64,000 nucleotides of DNA from Candidatus Contendibacter sp. (GCA_029624765.1 JARSSO010000013.1:62001-126000); one strand, 5' to 3'; shown: positions 49,153 through 57,927, counted from the first letter of the stretch. Made by a program: numbers and translations. The notes: a model not told the origin generated them from the letters alone.

Positions 49153-52100
49153 ACGGGATCGCGACCGCCGTCCGCTGGCGGCATGGCACCTTTGTCCTGT
49201 TCTGCCTGCTGGCGGTGTTCGGCGGGATGGCCCTGAGCGGCCTGCCGCTGGAATTGCAGCCTGGCGGCGACCGCCCGGAAATCACCATCACCACCCGCTA
49301 CCCCGGCGCCAGTCCGGTGGATGTCGAGAATCTGGTGACCCGCCCGATTGAAGAACGCATGGAAGAAGTGCTGGGCGTGCGGGAAATCAGCAGCACCTCC
49401 CGCGCTGGCGGCAGCAGCGTGACCCTGGAGTTCGTGGATGGCAGCCGGTTGAGCGAGCGGATGGTGGACGTGCTCAACCAGTTGCAGCAGGTGGATAACC
49501 TGCCGCCGGAAGCGGGCGAATCGAACGTGGAGATGGTCAGCGGGGCCAGTTCGCCGATGATGTGGATCATGCTGGCGCCGAAACCGGGGTTTCAGAGCGA
49601 TCCGAACCATTACCGCGATTTGGTGGAAAACGTGATCCTGCCCCGCTTGCGGCGGGTGCCGGGCGTCGGGCAGTTCTTCACCCCGGGCGGGCAGGAGCGT
49701 GAGGTTGAGGTGCGGGTGGATCCCAAGGCGCTGGCGGTGCGCAATCTGACCATCGGTGACGTGGCGCGGGTGTTGCGCGACAACAATCGCGACGTGCGCG
49801 GCGGTCCGATGACCCTGGGGCGGCGCGAATACCGGGTGCGCACCGTCAGCCGCTCGCAGGATCTGGCGCAACTGGAGCAATTCGTGCTGCGGCGCGACGC
49901 GGCGGGCGCAGTGTATCTGCGCGACGTGGCCAGCGTCGAATTCGGCCGCAAGCCGCCAGACAGCGTCGTGGTGTTCCGGGATCAGCCGACCGTCGCCATC
50001 GGCGTGATCCGGCAGGTGGGCGCGAACGTGCCGGAAGTGGCCCAGGGCGTGCGGGCGGCCATCGCCGAACTCGAGGAGCAGTTCGACCACGCCGGCGAAG
50101 GCATTGATTTCGTCTACAACTACGACGAGAGCGAATACGTCGGCCAGGCGGTGAAGCTGGTGTGGGGCAACCTGCTGACCGGCGCGGCGCTGGCGACGCT
50201 GGCGCTGGTGCTGTTTCTGGGGTCGCTGCGCACCGTGGCGGTCGTCGTGGTGACGATTCCGGTGACGCTGATCAGCGTGTTCAGCGTCATGGCGCTGCTG
50301 GGGCGAAGTCTGAACATCATCAGCCTGGCCGGGCTGGCGTTCTCGGTCGGGATGATCGTGGACAGCGCCATCGTGGTCATCGAGAACGTGTTCACCCATT
50401 TGCAGCGCGGCAAAAGCGCGGTCCGCGCCGCCATTGACGGGACGGTTGAAGTGTGGCCGGCGCTGCTTGGTTCCACCCTGACCAACGTGGTGGTGTTCAT
50501 CCCCCTGCTGCTGGTGACGGGCGAAGTCGGCCAATTGTACGCCGACATGGCGATTGCCTTGTCGGCGGCGGCGCTGTTCGCGCTGTTCGCGGCGCTGACG
50601 CTGGTGCCGATGCTGGCCGGCCTGTTCCTCAGCCCGGATGAAGCCCGCCAGGTGCAGGCGGCGGACGACAGAGCGGGCGGCAACGGGTTGCGCCGCGCCG
50701 TGGCCCAAGCCTCCGCCGTATTTCGCCGGGTGCAGGGCGGGCTGGAAAACGGGCTGGCCGCGACCGTGGCGTGGGCGCTGGGGCCGGGCCGTATCCTGCG
50801 CCGCCTGCTGGTGCTGGCGATTCCGGTCGCGCTGATCGGCGTCAGTTTCGCGCTGCTGCCGCCCGCCGATTTTCTGCCCGACGGCAACCGCAATTTGGTG
50901 ATCTGGCGGGCCGAACCGCTGCCAGGGACCAGCCTGCCTGAAGCGGTCCGCCAGGCCGAACCGCTCAAGGAATTCATTCGCGCCCAGCCCGAAATCGAGC
51001 GCACCTTTTATGTAGATCGGCCCGGTGGTATGCGCGGGGTGTTGAGCGTGCTCAAACCGGAGTTCGCCACCGCCGCCGGCCTGGATGCGATGGTCGAGCG
51101 GTTGCGGGCGCAAAACAACCAGTTCGCCGGTTATCGCTTTGTGGTGGCGACCCGTCCTTCCATCTTCCGCGATCCGGGCAAGGAGTTCGAGGTGGATCTC
51201 GTCGCCAACGATCTCGACCGGCTGAGCGAACTGGAGCGGCAGGTGTCGGATCAGTTGCGGCGGCTGCCGGGCGTGCGTACCGTGCGCTCGAATTTCGTCA
51301 CCGGTGCGGCGGAGCTGCGGATTATCCCCAACCGCGAACGGCTGGCCGAAGTGGGGCTGGCCGAGGCGGACGTGGGCGCGCTGGTGGAAACCGCGCTGGG
51401 CGGACGGCTGGCCTCGCAGTTCCTGGAAGGCAAAAACGAACTGGACGTGTCGGTGGAGCTGAAAAACGTGTTCGCGCAAACCCCCGAGCAGTTGCGGCAG
51501 TTGCCGCTGTACACCGGGCGCGGCCAGCAGCCGATTCAACTGGGCGACGTGGCCGAGGTGCGCGAAACCACCGGGCCGGACGCGATTCATCATATCAATC
51601 TGGAGCGTTCCGTTACGCTGATCGCCTCGCTGGCCCAGGACGCGCCGCTGAGCGCGCTGGTGGAGCGGGCCGAACGCGAAGTGCTGGTTCCGTTGCGGGC
51701 CGAACTGCCTCCGGGGGCGCAGGTCCGGCTGGCCGGCACCGCCGACCGGCTGGCGGAAACCCTGCGGCAACTGGTGTCGGCCTTCGCGCTAGCGCTGCTG
51801 ATTACCTATCTGCTGCTGGTGGCGCTGTACCGCTCGTTCCGCTATCCGGTCGTCATCATGGCGACGGTGCCGATGGCGATCAGCGGCTCGCTACTGAGCC
51901 TCATCCTCGCCCAGCGGGTGTTCGGCATGACGGTACAGGTAGACATGATCACCGCGCTGGGCTTCATCATTCTGACCGGCATCGTGGTCAACAACGCGAT
52001 TCTGCTGGTGGATCGCACCCTGCAACGGCAACGCGAATTCGGCGAAGACCACGACACGGCGCTGTATCAGGCTACCCGCGACCGGCTGCGGGCAATTTTC

Positions 52101-52358
52101 ATGGCGGCGGCCACCAGCGTGCTGGGGATGTTGCCGCTGGCGGTGATTCCCGGCCAGGGCGCGGAGCTGTATCAGGGCCTGGGGGTAGTGCTGACCGGCG
52201 GGCTGGCGTTCGCCACGCTGCTGACGCCGACCGTAGTGCCGGCGCTGATGGGGTTGCTGTACGATCTGACCGGGCGGTGGGAATCGTCTCCGTCATCACC
52301 GGCTGTGCTTCCCGCTGAAGCGGCCCAGGCAGCGGGTGGATCGGGCCAGGGTGGATGA
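49149..52358 (+). CDS. RND efflux transporter permease (AcrB-like, multidrug/HAE1 group)
   Basis: The 1069-residue protein has the RND architecture: an N-terminal helix, PGASPVDVENLVTRPIEE in the first porter loop, helices 2-6 starting at about residue 337 (LLTGAALATLALVLFLGSL), the conserved GMIVDSAIVVIENV helix with its proton-relay Asp, then a second porter half and helices 8-12 ending with GIVVNNAILLVD. It exports drugs or other hydrophobic compounds using proton motive force. It is the second gene of the operon; dsbD-like and redoxin genes follow immediately. Confidence 0.94.
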   Translation: MNGIATAVRWRHGTFVLFCLLAVFGGMALSGLPLELQPGGDRPEITITTRYPGASPVDVENLVTRPIEERMEEVLGVREISSTSRAGGSSVTLEFVDGSRLSERMVDVLNQLQQVDNLPPEAGESNVEMVSGASSPMMWIMLAPKPGFQSDPNHYRDLVENVILPRLRRVPGVGQFFTPGGQEREVEVRVDPKALAVRNLTIGDVARVLRDNNRDVRGGPMTLGRREYRVRTVSRSQDLAQLEQFVLRRDAAGAVYLRDVASVEFGRKPPDSVVVFRDQPTVAIGVIRQVGANVPEVAQGVRAAIAELEEQFDHAGEGIDFVYNYDESEYVGQAVKLVWGNLLTGAALATLALVLFLGSLRTVAVVVVTIPVTLISVFSVMALLGRSLNIISLAGLAFSVGMIVDSAIVVIENVFTHLQRGKSAVRAAIDGTVEVWPALLGSTLTNVVVFIPLLLVTGEVGQLYADMAIALSAAALFALFAALTLVPMLAGLFLSPDEARQVQAADDRAGGNGLRRAVAQASAVFRRVQGGLENGLAATVAWALGPGRILRRLLVLAIPVALIGVSFALLPPADFLPDGNRNLVIWRAEPLPGTSLPEAVRQAEPLKEFIRAQPEIERTFYVDRPGGMRGVLSVLKPEFATAAGLDAMVERLRAQNNQFAGYRFVVATRPSIFRDPGKEFEVDLVANDLDRLSELERQVSDQLRRLPGVRTVRSNFVTGAAELRIIPNRERLAEVGLAEADVGALVETALGGRLASQFLEGKNELDVSVELKNVFAQTPEQLRQLPLYTGRGQQPIQLGDVAEVRETTGPDAIHHINLERSVTLIASLAQDAPLSALVERAEREVLVPLRAELPPGAQVRLAGTADRLAETLRQLVSAFALALLITYLLLVALYRSFRYPVVIMATVPMAISGSLLSLILAQRVFGMTVQVDMITALGFIILTGIVVNNAILLVDRTLQRQREFGEDHDTALYQATRDRLRAIFMAAATSVLGMLPLAVIPGQGAELYQGLGVVLTGGLAFATLLTPTVVPALMGLLYDLTGRWESSPSSPAVLPAEAAQAAGGSGQGG

Positions 52359-52362
52359 GGCG

Positions 52363-54447
52363 ATGAAGACGAAACCAGGGCTGTTCTCGATCATTCTCTG
52401 GCTGGCCTGGCTCCTGGTGTTGGCAACCCCGTCCGCTCACGGCGCGGCGACGGTCTCGACCCCACACGCCACGGTGACGCTGCTGAGCGAGCGGCCCCAG
52501 GCCACGCCGGGACAAACCCTGTGGCTCGGGCTGCGCTTTGAGTTGATTCCGCATTGGCATGTGTACTGGCGCAATCCCGGCGCCTCGGGCGCGGCCCCGG
52601 TCATCCGCTGGATCCTGCCCGAAGGCTGGACTGCCGGCGACCTCCACTGGCCAGTCCCCCAGCGCATCCCGGTCGGGCCGCTGACCAACTACGGTTATGA
52701 AGACACCGTCATGTTCGTCGTACCGGTTCGGCTACCCGAAGGTCCGCTGCCCGCCGGCCCACTGACACTCACCGCCGACGCCGAATGGCTGGTTTGCCAG
52801 GTGGAGTGCATTCCCGAATCGGGGCGTTTCACTGTCGAACTGCCGCATCCCGGCAGCCCCACGGTCGAGGACCCTGCAACGCAACGCCGGTTCGCCGCCG
52901 CCCGGGCGCAATGGCCCGAAGCCGACCGCGTAGCGGGCCGCTATCGCCTGGCGGGCGACGCCCGGACGATTACCCTGGAAGTACCGGGTTTGGCGGTGGA
53001 CGACCGCGCCGAGGTCTGGTTTGCCGCCTACGCGTGGGGGCCGGTGGATCCCAGCGGCGCGCAAAGCCGGCAAACCACCGCCGCCGGTCTGGCGCTCCGC
53101 GTACCCGCCGGCGATCTGCCCCCCACCGGCGCTGTCCCGCTGGACGGGCTGGTGGTGGTGGAAACGCGGGACGGCGGCGCGCCGGCGCGCCGGGGCTATC
53201 CGGTGCGGCTGGAAGCGCAGCCGGCGGTGACCGGGGCCAGCGAAACCCTGGGCTTGATGACGGCGCTGGGCTTTGCCTTGCTGGGCGGCCTTATCCTGAA
53301 CGTGATGCCGTGCGTTCTGCCCGTGCTCGGCATCAAGGTGCTGGGCTTCGTCCGCGAAGCCGGGGCGAATCACCGGCGTCGGGTCGGGCACGGCCTGAGC
53401 TATGGCGCGGGCATTCTGCTCAGTTTCCTGGCCCTGGCGGCGGCCCTGCTGCTGTTGCGGGCGGGCGGCGCTTCGCTGGGCTGGGGCTTCCAACTCCAGT
53501 CCCCCGTCCTGGTCGCGCTGCTGGCCTATCTCATGCTGCTGGTGGGCCTCAACCTGTCCGGGGTGTTCACCGTGGGCGCGGGGCTAATGGGGGCGGGTCA
53601 AGCCCTGACCGCCGGCAGCGGATTGTTCAATACCTTCGCCACGGGCGTCCTGGCCGCCGTGGTGGCCAGTCCGTGCACCGCCCCCTTCATGGGAACGGCC
53701 CTGGGCTTCGCCATCACCCGCCCGGCCGGGGAGGCGCTCGCGGTGTTCCTGGCGCTCGGCGTCGGCTTCGCGCTGCCCGTGGTGCTGCTGAGCCTCTGGC
53801 CGGCCCAGGCCCGGTGGCTGCCCAAACCGGGACCCTGGATGCAAACCTTCCAGCAGGCGCTGGCGTTCCCGCTGTATGCCACCGCCGCCTGGCTGCTGTG
53901 GGTGCTCAGCCAGCAGACCGACGTCCGCGCCTACGGGGCGGCCCTGGCCGGTCTGGTGGTGGTGGCCCTGGCCGCCTGGCTGTACGGGCAGTGGCAGCCC
54001 CAGGGTTGGCGTCTCGGCCTGCTGGGCGCTGCTCTGACTGTCGTTCTGCTGCTGCTCCTGCACCCTGTCGCCGGGCCGGATGTCGCCGCACCCGCCCGCG
54101 CCGACCCGGAGCGCCTGGTCTGGTCCGAAGCGCGGGTGCGGGAACTGACGGCGGCGGGACGGCCGGTGTTCGTCAACTTTACCGCCGCCTGGTGCATCAC
54201 CTGCCAGGTCAACGAGCGGGTGGCCCTGGCCACCGAAAACACCCGGCGACGGTTCGCCGACCGTGCCGTGGCCTACCTGGTGGCGGACTGGACGCGGCGC
54301 GACCCGGTGATCGCCCGCCAACTGGAACGCTACGGGCGGAGCGGCGTTCCCCTGTATCTGTGGTATGCGCCGGGCAGCGAAACACCGGTCGTGCTGCCCC
54401 CGTTGCTCACCGAAGGCATCGTCGCCGAAGCCCTGCAATCACTTTGA
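52363..54447 (+). CDS. Thiol:disulfide interchange protein DsbD-like
   Basis: The 694-residue protein has a signal peptide (cleavage near AHGAA) and an N-terminal periplasmic DsbD-like domain (to about residue 290) with HWHVYWRNPGASG. It then has eight hydrophobic helices with the membrane Cys pair in VMPCVLPVLGIK and VVASPCTAPFMG. The C-terminal thioredoxin domain has active site CITC (611-614). It should carry electrons from cytoplasmic thioredoxin to periplasmic partners. The downstream redoxin is a likely partner. The gene starts four bases after the RND stop. Confidence 0.92.
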   Translation: MKTKPGLFSIILWLAWLLVLATPSAHGAATVSTPHATVTLLSERPQATPGQTLWLGLRFELIPHWHVYWRNPGASGAAPVIRWILPEGWTAGDLHWPVPQRIPVGPLTNYGYEDTVMFVVPVRLPEGPLPAGPLTLTADAEWLVCQVECIPESGRFTVELPHPGSPTVEDPATQRRFAAARAQWPEADRVAGRYRLAGDARTITLEVPGLAVDDRAEVWFAAYAWGPVDPSGAQSRQTTAAGLALRVPAGDLPPTGAVPLDGLVVVETRDGGAPARRGYPVRLEAQPAVTGASETLGLMTALGFALLGGLILNVMPCVLPVLGIKVLGFVREAGANHRRRVGHGLSYGAGILLSFLALAAALLLLRAGGASLGWGFQLQSPVLVALLAYLMLLVGLNLSGVFTVGAGLMGAGQALTAGSGLFNTFATGVLAAVVASPCTAPFMGTALGFAITRPAGEALAVFLALGVGFALPVVLLSLWPAQARWLPKPGPWMQTFQQALAFPLYATAAWLLWVLSQQTDVRAYGAALAGLVVVALAAWLYGQWQPQGWRLGLLGAALTVVLLLLLHPVAGPDVAAPARADPERLVWSEARVRELTAAGRPVFVNFTAAWCITCQVNERVALATENTRRRFADRAVAYLVADWTRRDPVIARQLERYGRSGVPLYLWYAPGSETPVVLPPLLTEGIVAEALQSL

Positions 54448-54464
54448 AACTGTGGAGAAAAACC

Positions 54465-55070
54465 ATGTTGCAATCCTTCCTGCGTTTCGTCCTGCTCGCT
54501 TTCGTTTTCCACGTCGGCAGCGCGGTGGCCGCGCCGCGCGTGGGCGAACCGGCGCCCGACTTCACGGGCGTGGACACCCAGGGCAAGACTCATCGGCTGG
54601 CGGATTACCGGGGTAAAACCGTGGTGCTGGAATGGACCAACCACGACTGCCCCTACGTCCGCAAGCACTACGGCGCCGGCAACATGCAGGCGCAGCAGCG
54701 GGAAGCGGCGGCTCAGGGCGTGATCTGGCTGTCGGTGATTTCCTCGGCCCCCGGCCAGCAGGGCTACGTCAGTCCCGCCGAAGCGGATGAGCTGACTCGT
54801 TCCCGTCAGGCCGCGCCCCACGCGGTTCTGCTCGACGCCGAGGGTCGGATCGGTCGGGCCTATGGGGCAAAAACCACGCCCCACCTTTACATCATTGATG
54901 AAGCGGGGAAGCTGGTTTACCTGGGCGGTATCGACAGCATCACCACCGCTGATCCGGGCGATATTCCCAAGGCCACCCAGTATGTGCGCGTCGCTCTGAA
55001 GGAACGAGCCGCCGGCCAGCCGATCAGCGCGCCGGTGACCCGGCCCTACGGTTGCTCGGTTAAGTATTGA
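54465..55070 (+). CDS. Periplasmic thioredoxin-fold (redoxin/peroxiredoxin-like) protein
   Basis: The 201-residue protein has a signal peptide (MLQSFLRFVLLAFVFHVGSA) and a thioredoxin-like AhpC/TlpA domain: GEPAPDFTGVDTQGKTHRL, then VLEWTNHDCPYVRKHYG with a lone reactive Cys62, since the position of a CxxC partner is not Cys. A second Cys lies near the C-terminus (YGCSVKY). This pattern resembles redoxins that work with DsbD-type reductases. It follows dsbD by 17 bp and overlaps the convergent histidine phosphatase region only at its end. Confidence 0.85.
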   Translation: MLQSFLRFVLLAFVFHVGSAVAAPRVGEPAPDFTGVDTQGKTHRLADYRGKTVVLEWTNHDCPYVRKHYGAGNMQAQQREAAAQGVIWLSVISSAPGQQGYVSPAEADELTRSRQAAPHAVLLDAEGRIGRAYGAKTTPHLYIIDEAGKLVYLGGIDSITTADPGDIPKATQYVRVALKERAAGQPISAPVTRPYGCSVKY

Positions 55071-55091
55071 AGCGAGCCGCTGCGTCCTCGC

Positions 55092-55706
55092 TCAAGGCGA
55101 TTCGGCTCCCGGCTCGGCGGGAACGCCGCCCGGTTCCAGGCGGCCGATGACCCGGACCCGACCGTCCGCCAGCGGCTGCGCAACGATCAGTTCGCCGGAG
55201 TGCGGTACGACGTTGGTCAGGGCGGTGATGTTGACTTGATGGGTGACCAGTACCCGGGGCGGCCCCGCGTAGGGGCGGCTGAGAAACACCCGGAGCGCCG
55301 CCGTTTGGGGGTTGGCGCGCTCGCGGTCGGCGAAAAAGGAATCCAGCGGGGAAAAGGGTTCGACCGGCCCCAGGTCGAGCAGGCGGGCGGTCTCCAGGCA
55401 CCGACACCAGCGACTGGACAGCACGCGGGCGCTGGTGATGCCATTGCGACGGAATGCGGCCCCAATGGCGCGGGCTTGTTGCCGTCCCGCTTCCGACAGG
55501 TTGCGTTGGGTCGCGCAATCGTCCAGGCGGAAGTGGGCCGGGTCGCCGATGCCCGGCGCTGTGGCATGACGCAGAAGGCCAACCGCCGTGCCGGAGCGCA
55601 GCGCCTGCCACGGGTTTTCGTCGGCGCCGGCCAGCGAACCGAAGGCCAGGTAAAGCGCGATCCCCAACAGGAAGCGCCTGCGGGTTGGTTTCAGCGAACG
55701 AGCCAT
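55092..55706 (-). CDS. Histidine phosphatase family protein with signal sequence
   Basis: The 204-residue protein begins MARSLKPTRRRFLLGIALYL, a Tat-like twin-Arg or Sec signal. The phosphatase core has GLLRHATAPG with the phospho-accepting His in an RHA motif, SSRWCRCLETARLL, and VTHQVNITALTN with the second catalytic His. It would hydrolyse a phosphate ester in the periplasm; the substrate is unknown. It starts three bases after the stop of the interrupted lipoprotein-like gene, so the two were probably one transcript before the insertion. Confidence 0.87.
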   Translation of the reverse strand: MARSLKPTRRRFLLGIALYLAFGSLAGADENPWQALRSGTAVGLLRHATAPGIGDPAHFRLDDCATQRNLSEAGRQQARAIGAAFRRNGITSARVLSSRWCRCLETARLLDLGPVEPFSPLDSFFADRERANPQTAALRVFLSRPYAGPPRVLVTHQVNITALTNVVPHSGELIVAQPLADGRVRVIGRLEPGGVPAEPGAESP

Positions 55707-55709
55707 CGC

Positions 55710-57086
55710 TCAGTGTCCTCGTTCGGCGTTGTAAGACCAGGCCTCGAAAAAGCGTCCGTCATCGTCCACGCCTAATGGAAACACCAGCCGATCCAGCCAG
55801 AGGCGGTTGTTATGTTCGGACAATACCGGCAACTGCAACGCTTCCGCAAATTGTCGAGCGGCCTGACGGGCGAAGCAGGGCAATCGCGCTATTGTGGTAA
55901 CCGGACTGGGTTGGCCGAAAAGCAGACGCAACCGATAGTCATCGTTGAGGGCGGCCCGGAGTTTGCGGCGCCGGAGGCTATCGCGTACCGGGCCGTTGTG
56001 GCGCAGCACGTTGAGGGCCATGCGGCGAATCACGGCCAGGTTTTCCGCCGAGTGGTCCTTGCGGGTCCGGCAGGCATCTTCCCCGAATTGCACGTCCAAG
56101 ACCCAGTGCTGTTGATTTTCGATGCCCCAGTGCTGACGCACCGTGGCCGCAAACCGGTCGCGCTCCACCAGCGAGCACAGGAAGTAGCGGCATTCGGTGC
56201 TGGTGTTTTCCCCGAGGATCCGGGTGGACTCGACCCGGCCCACGGCCTGGAGCCCGGCCAGCTTGTGCAAATGAAGGATGTGCAGCCTTTTGGTGGACTC
56301 GACCCGGCCCACGGCCTGGAGCCCGGCCCAGTCCGGTTTCGCCTCCAGCCAGTCGATCTGGTGGCTGAGCGCATAGCGGCGGATTTCGATCCGGCCGTGG
56401 TCCTTCTCCACCGTTTCCAGCACGGGCAGTCGCCCGCGCGCCACTTCGGTATCCAGCCAAAACTGGACCTCCTCGCACAAGGTGGGATGGTTGTCCTTCA
56501 ACGCCAGGACGTAATCGGCGCCCGCCTCGACGAGGGTCTGGGCGATGGCTTTCTGACAGCCCATGGCGTCGAGCGACACCACCGCCCCGCGCAAGTCGAG
56601 CAGCCCCAACAAGTCCGGGATCGCCGTGATCTCATTCGCTTTTTCCGCCACCGCCTGCTGGGCCAGCACCCAACGCGCCCGGCCGGCAAAGGCGCTGACC
56701 AAATGCACCGCCGGGTTCGCCCCATCCCGACTCCCCCGGACCGCCTTGCCATCCACACAGACCGGCTCGCCCGCCAAGCCCGGCAAGGCCGCCGTGGCCC
56801 ACGCCGTAAAGGCCGCCCGGAACGCCGCCGGGTCGATCCGCCCCAGCACGTCGCTCAAGGTATCGTGCGAGGGAATGCCATTGGGCAATTCCAGAAAATG
56901 CCGCAACCAGACTTCCTTCTCCTCGGCAAAGTCCGCCATCCCTACCCAGTCTTCCACCCAGCTCAACACGGCGCAGAGAACAATCATCAGAATATCATGA
57001 GGTTTGTGGAGCTTGTTCCGCGTCTCGCGGCGCGGATCGGGCAGGTGGGCAAAATACGGGCGCGGGTCGAGCAGTTGGGGCAGCAT
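55710..57086 (-). CDS. ISAs1-family transposase
   Basis: The 458-residue frame encodes an ISAs1-type DDE transposase: early LPDPRRETRNKLHKPHDIL, catalytic Asp112 (CVDGKAVRGS), Asp173 (VVSLDAMGCQ) and Glu323 (RQHWGIENQQHWVLDVQF, the Y/IEN block). Residues 254-265 and 277-288 repeat the same 12 residues, from a 69-bp internal tandem duplication, which places an extra 23 residues between the second and third catalytic residues. The last ~55 codons lie beyond the left inverted repeat, in host DNA, so the element supplies no stop of its own. Activity is uncertain. Confidence 0.93.
   Translation of the reverse strand: MLPQLLDPRPYFAHLPDPRRETRNKLHKPHDILMIVLCAVLSWVEDWVGMADFAEEKEVWLRHFLELPNGIPSHDTLSDVLGRIDPAAFRAAFTAWATAALPGLAGEPVCVDGKAVRGSRDGANPAVHLVSAFAGRARWVLAQQAVAEKANEITAIPDLLGLLDLRGAVVSLDAMGCQKAIAQTLVEAGADYVLALKDNHPTLCEEVQFWLDTEVARGRLPVLETVEKDHGRIEIRRYALSHQIDWLEAKPDWAGLQAVGRVESTKRLHILHLHKLAGLQAVGRVESTRILGENTSTECRYFLCSLVERDRFAATVRQHWGIENQQHWVLDVQFGEDACRTRKDHSAENLAVIRRMALNVLRHNGPVRDSLRRRKLRAALNDDYRLRLLFGQPSPVTTIARLPCFARQAARQFAEALQLPVLSEHNNRLWLDRLVFPLGVDDDGRFFEAWSYNAERGH
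55866..55875. repeat. Target-site duplication, left copy
   Basis: The ten bases acgggcgaag directly precede the left inverted repeat and are repeated at 57170-57179 after the right one. Confidence 0.9.
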
Positions 57087-57169
57087 CCGGTTTCTCCATC
57101 CGATTAATCCCGTCCCGTTACCCTGGCAATCCCTCTCCTGTCAACCCCCCGCATAGCGCGATTGCCCTG
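55876..57169 (-). mobile_element. ISAs1-family insertion sequence (1294 bp)
   Basis: The element is bounded by perfect 17-base inverted repeats: cagggcaatcgcgctat at 55876-55892 and its reverse complement at 57153-57169. It contains one transposase gene and is flanked by an identical 10-bp direct repeat, within the 8-10 bp range known for the family. The intact duplication suggests a fairly recent insertion. It lies inside a small lipoprotein-like gene. Confidence 0.93.
56223..56328. repeat. Internal tandem duplication in the transposase gene
   Basis: A perfect 37-bp sequence occurs at 56223-56259 and 56292-56328, offset 69 bp, which is exactly 23 codons. Other ISAs1 transposases are expected to have a single AGLQAVGRVEST block here. 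Confidence 0.92.
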
Positions 57170-57179
57170 ACGGGCGAAG
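57170..57179. repeat. Target-site duplication, right copy
   Basis: The ten bases acgggcgaag follow the right inverted repeat and match 55866-55875 exactly. On the minus strand both copies encode FAR in the same phase of the host reading frame. Confidence 0.9.
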
Positions 57180-57511
57180 GCCCGTTCTAGCTTCGAGAGG
57201 GTTGGCGTGGTGAACGTGGAGCGAAGTTCTTCGCGCCGTTCGGCCGCCGCCGCCGAGACGCAATTCGGCGAATCGGGACACGGCGCCAGCTGGCCTGCGG
57301 TCACTCCAAGGCCCGAAGGCGATTGCCCGCCCGAACAGCCGATCAGCGAGACCAACACGGCCGCCAAGGCCAGCCCGCAAGCCGGCGGAGCGGTCGGTGC
57401 GAAACCGTCGACTCGAATGTCGCGGTGCATGAAGTCGCTCCTTTCGGGTTGAACAAGCTGTGTTGTAAAGCGTGACGGAATACCGTTTCTCAATAGGTTT
57501 TATTCAAAATA

Positions 57512-57588
57512 GTAGGGCGGGTTAGGGCACCAGCCCGTAACCCGCCGGTTCCGGTTTTAGCGGGTTACGCTTCGCTAACCCGTCCTAC
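57512..57588. repeat. Hairpin repeat in the gap between the lipoprotein-like gene and the nhaR remnant
   Basis: The outer arms gtagggcgggttag and ctaacccgtcctac pair with one mismatch; inner arms gcccgtaacccgcc and agcgggttacgc give further pairing. A shorter relative occurs near 5575-5620. This looks like a dispersed intergenic hairpin family. Confidence 0.8.
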
Positions 57589-57696
57589 AAGTTTCTACAG
57601 GTTATAAAGTCAAAATCTACCGGGAATCGATAGAACATCCAACAATCTGAATCATATTGCGTGACACTTCGATGATCGAGATGTATTGAGGGTTCC

Positions 57697-57856
57697 GTGC
57701 CCAGCCTCAACTTCAAGCACCTGAGTTATTTCTGGATGGTCGCCAAATCCGGCAACGCCCCTGGCGATTGCCGACCGCCTGAGTCGGCAATACACTGTCC
57801 AGGCGGTCGGGCGCAGCGACCCGATGATCGGCCGGCTCCATGTCGTCACAACCTAA
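57697..57856 (+). pseudogene. Internally deleted nhaR-like remnant
   Basis: The first 20 codons (MPSLNFKHLSYFWMVAKSGN) copy the start of the intact gene at 35520. Near 57760 the sequence jumps to the gene's C-terminal part, AIADRLSRQYTVQAVGR, and ends with a TAA at 57854-57856. About 700 bp of the middle are missing and the two ends are in different frames. It lies upstream of the hybrid kinase gene and cannot encode a functional regulator. Confidence 0.88.
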
Positions 57857-57927
57857 GCCAGGGCCGCTTACCGATGTGGATGGCCGCCCGGCCGGTTCGC
57901 TGGGCGCTGGAGTGAAGGGGGTATTGC

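Larger units (their letters stand above)
55710..57430 (-). pseudogene. Lipoprotein-like gene (DUF1499-like N-terminus) interrupted by an insertion sequence
   Basis: Removing 55866-57169 (the IS and one copy of the 10-bp target duplication) rejoins one open frame of about 138 codons from the ATG at 57430 to the TGA at 55710. The N-terminal part has the lipobox VSLIGC and then GVTAGQLAPCPDSPNCVS, very like DUF1499 proteins. The rejoined product continues LSKLERAFARQAARQFAEA and ends FEAWSYNAERGH; that last part does not look like DUF1499. The first ten codons resemble those of the hpf gene at 33963. Each fragment alone is incomplete, so the gene is most likely inactive. Confidence 0.72.

Noticed and set aside
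49053..51770. A 905-codon open frame antisense to the RND pump gene
   Set aside because: It lies entirely opposite a clear RND gene, is rich in His, Gln, Arg and Gly in the way GC-rich antisense frames are, and shows no family motif.
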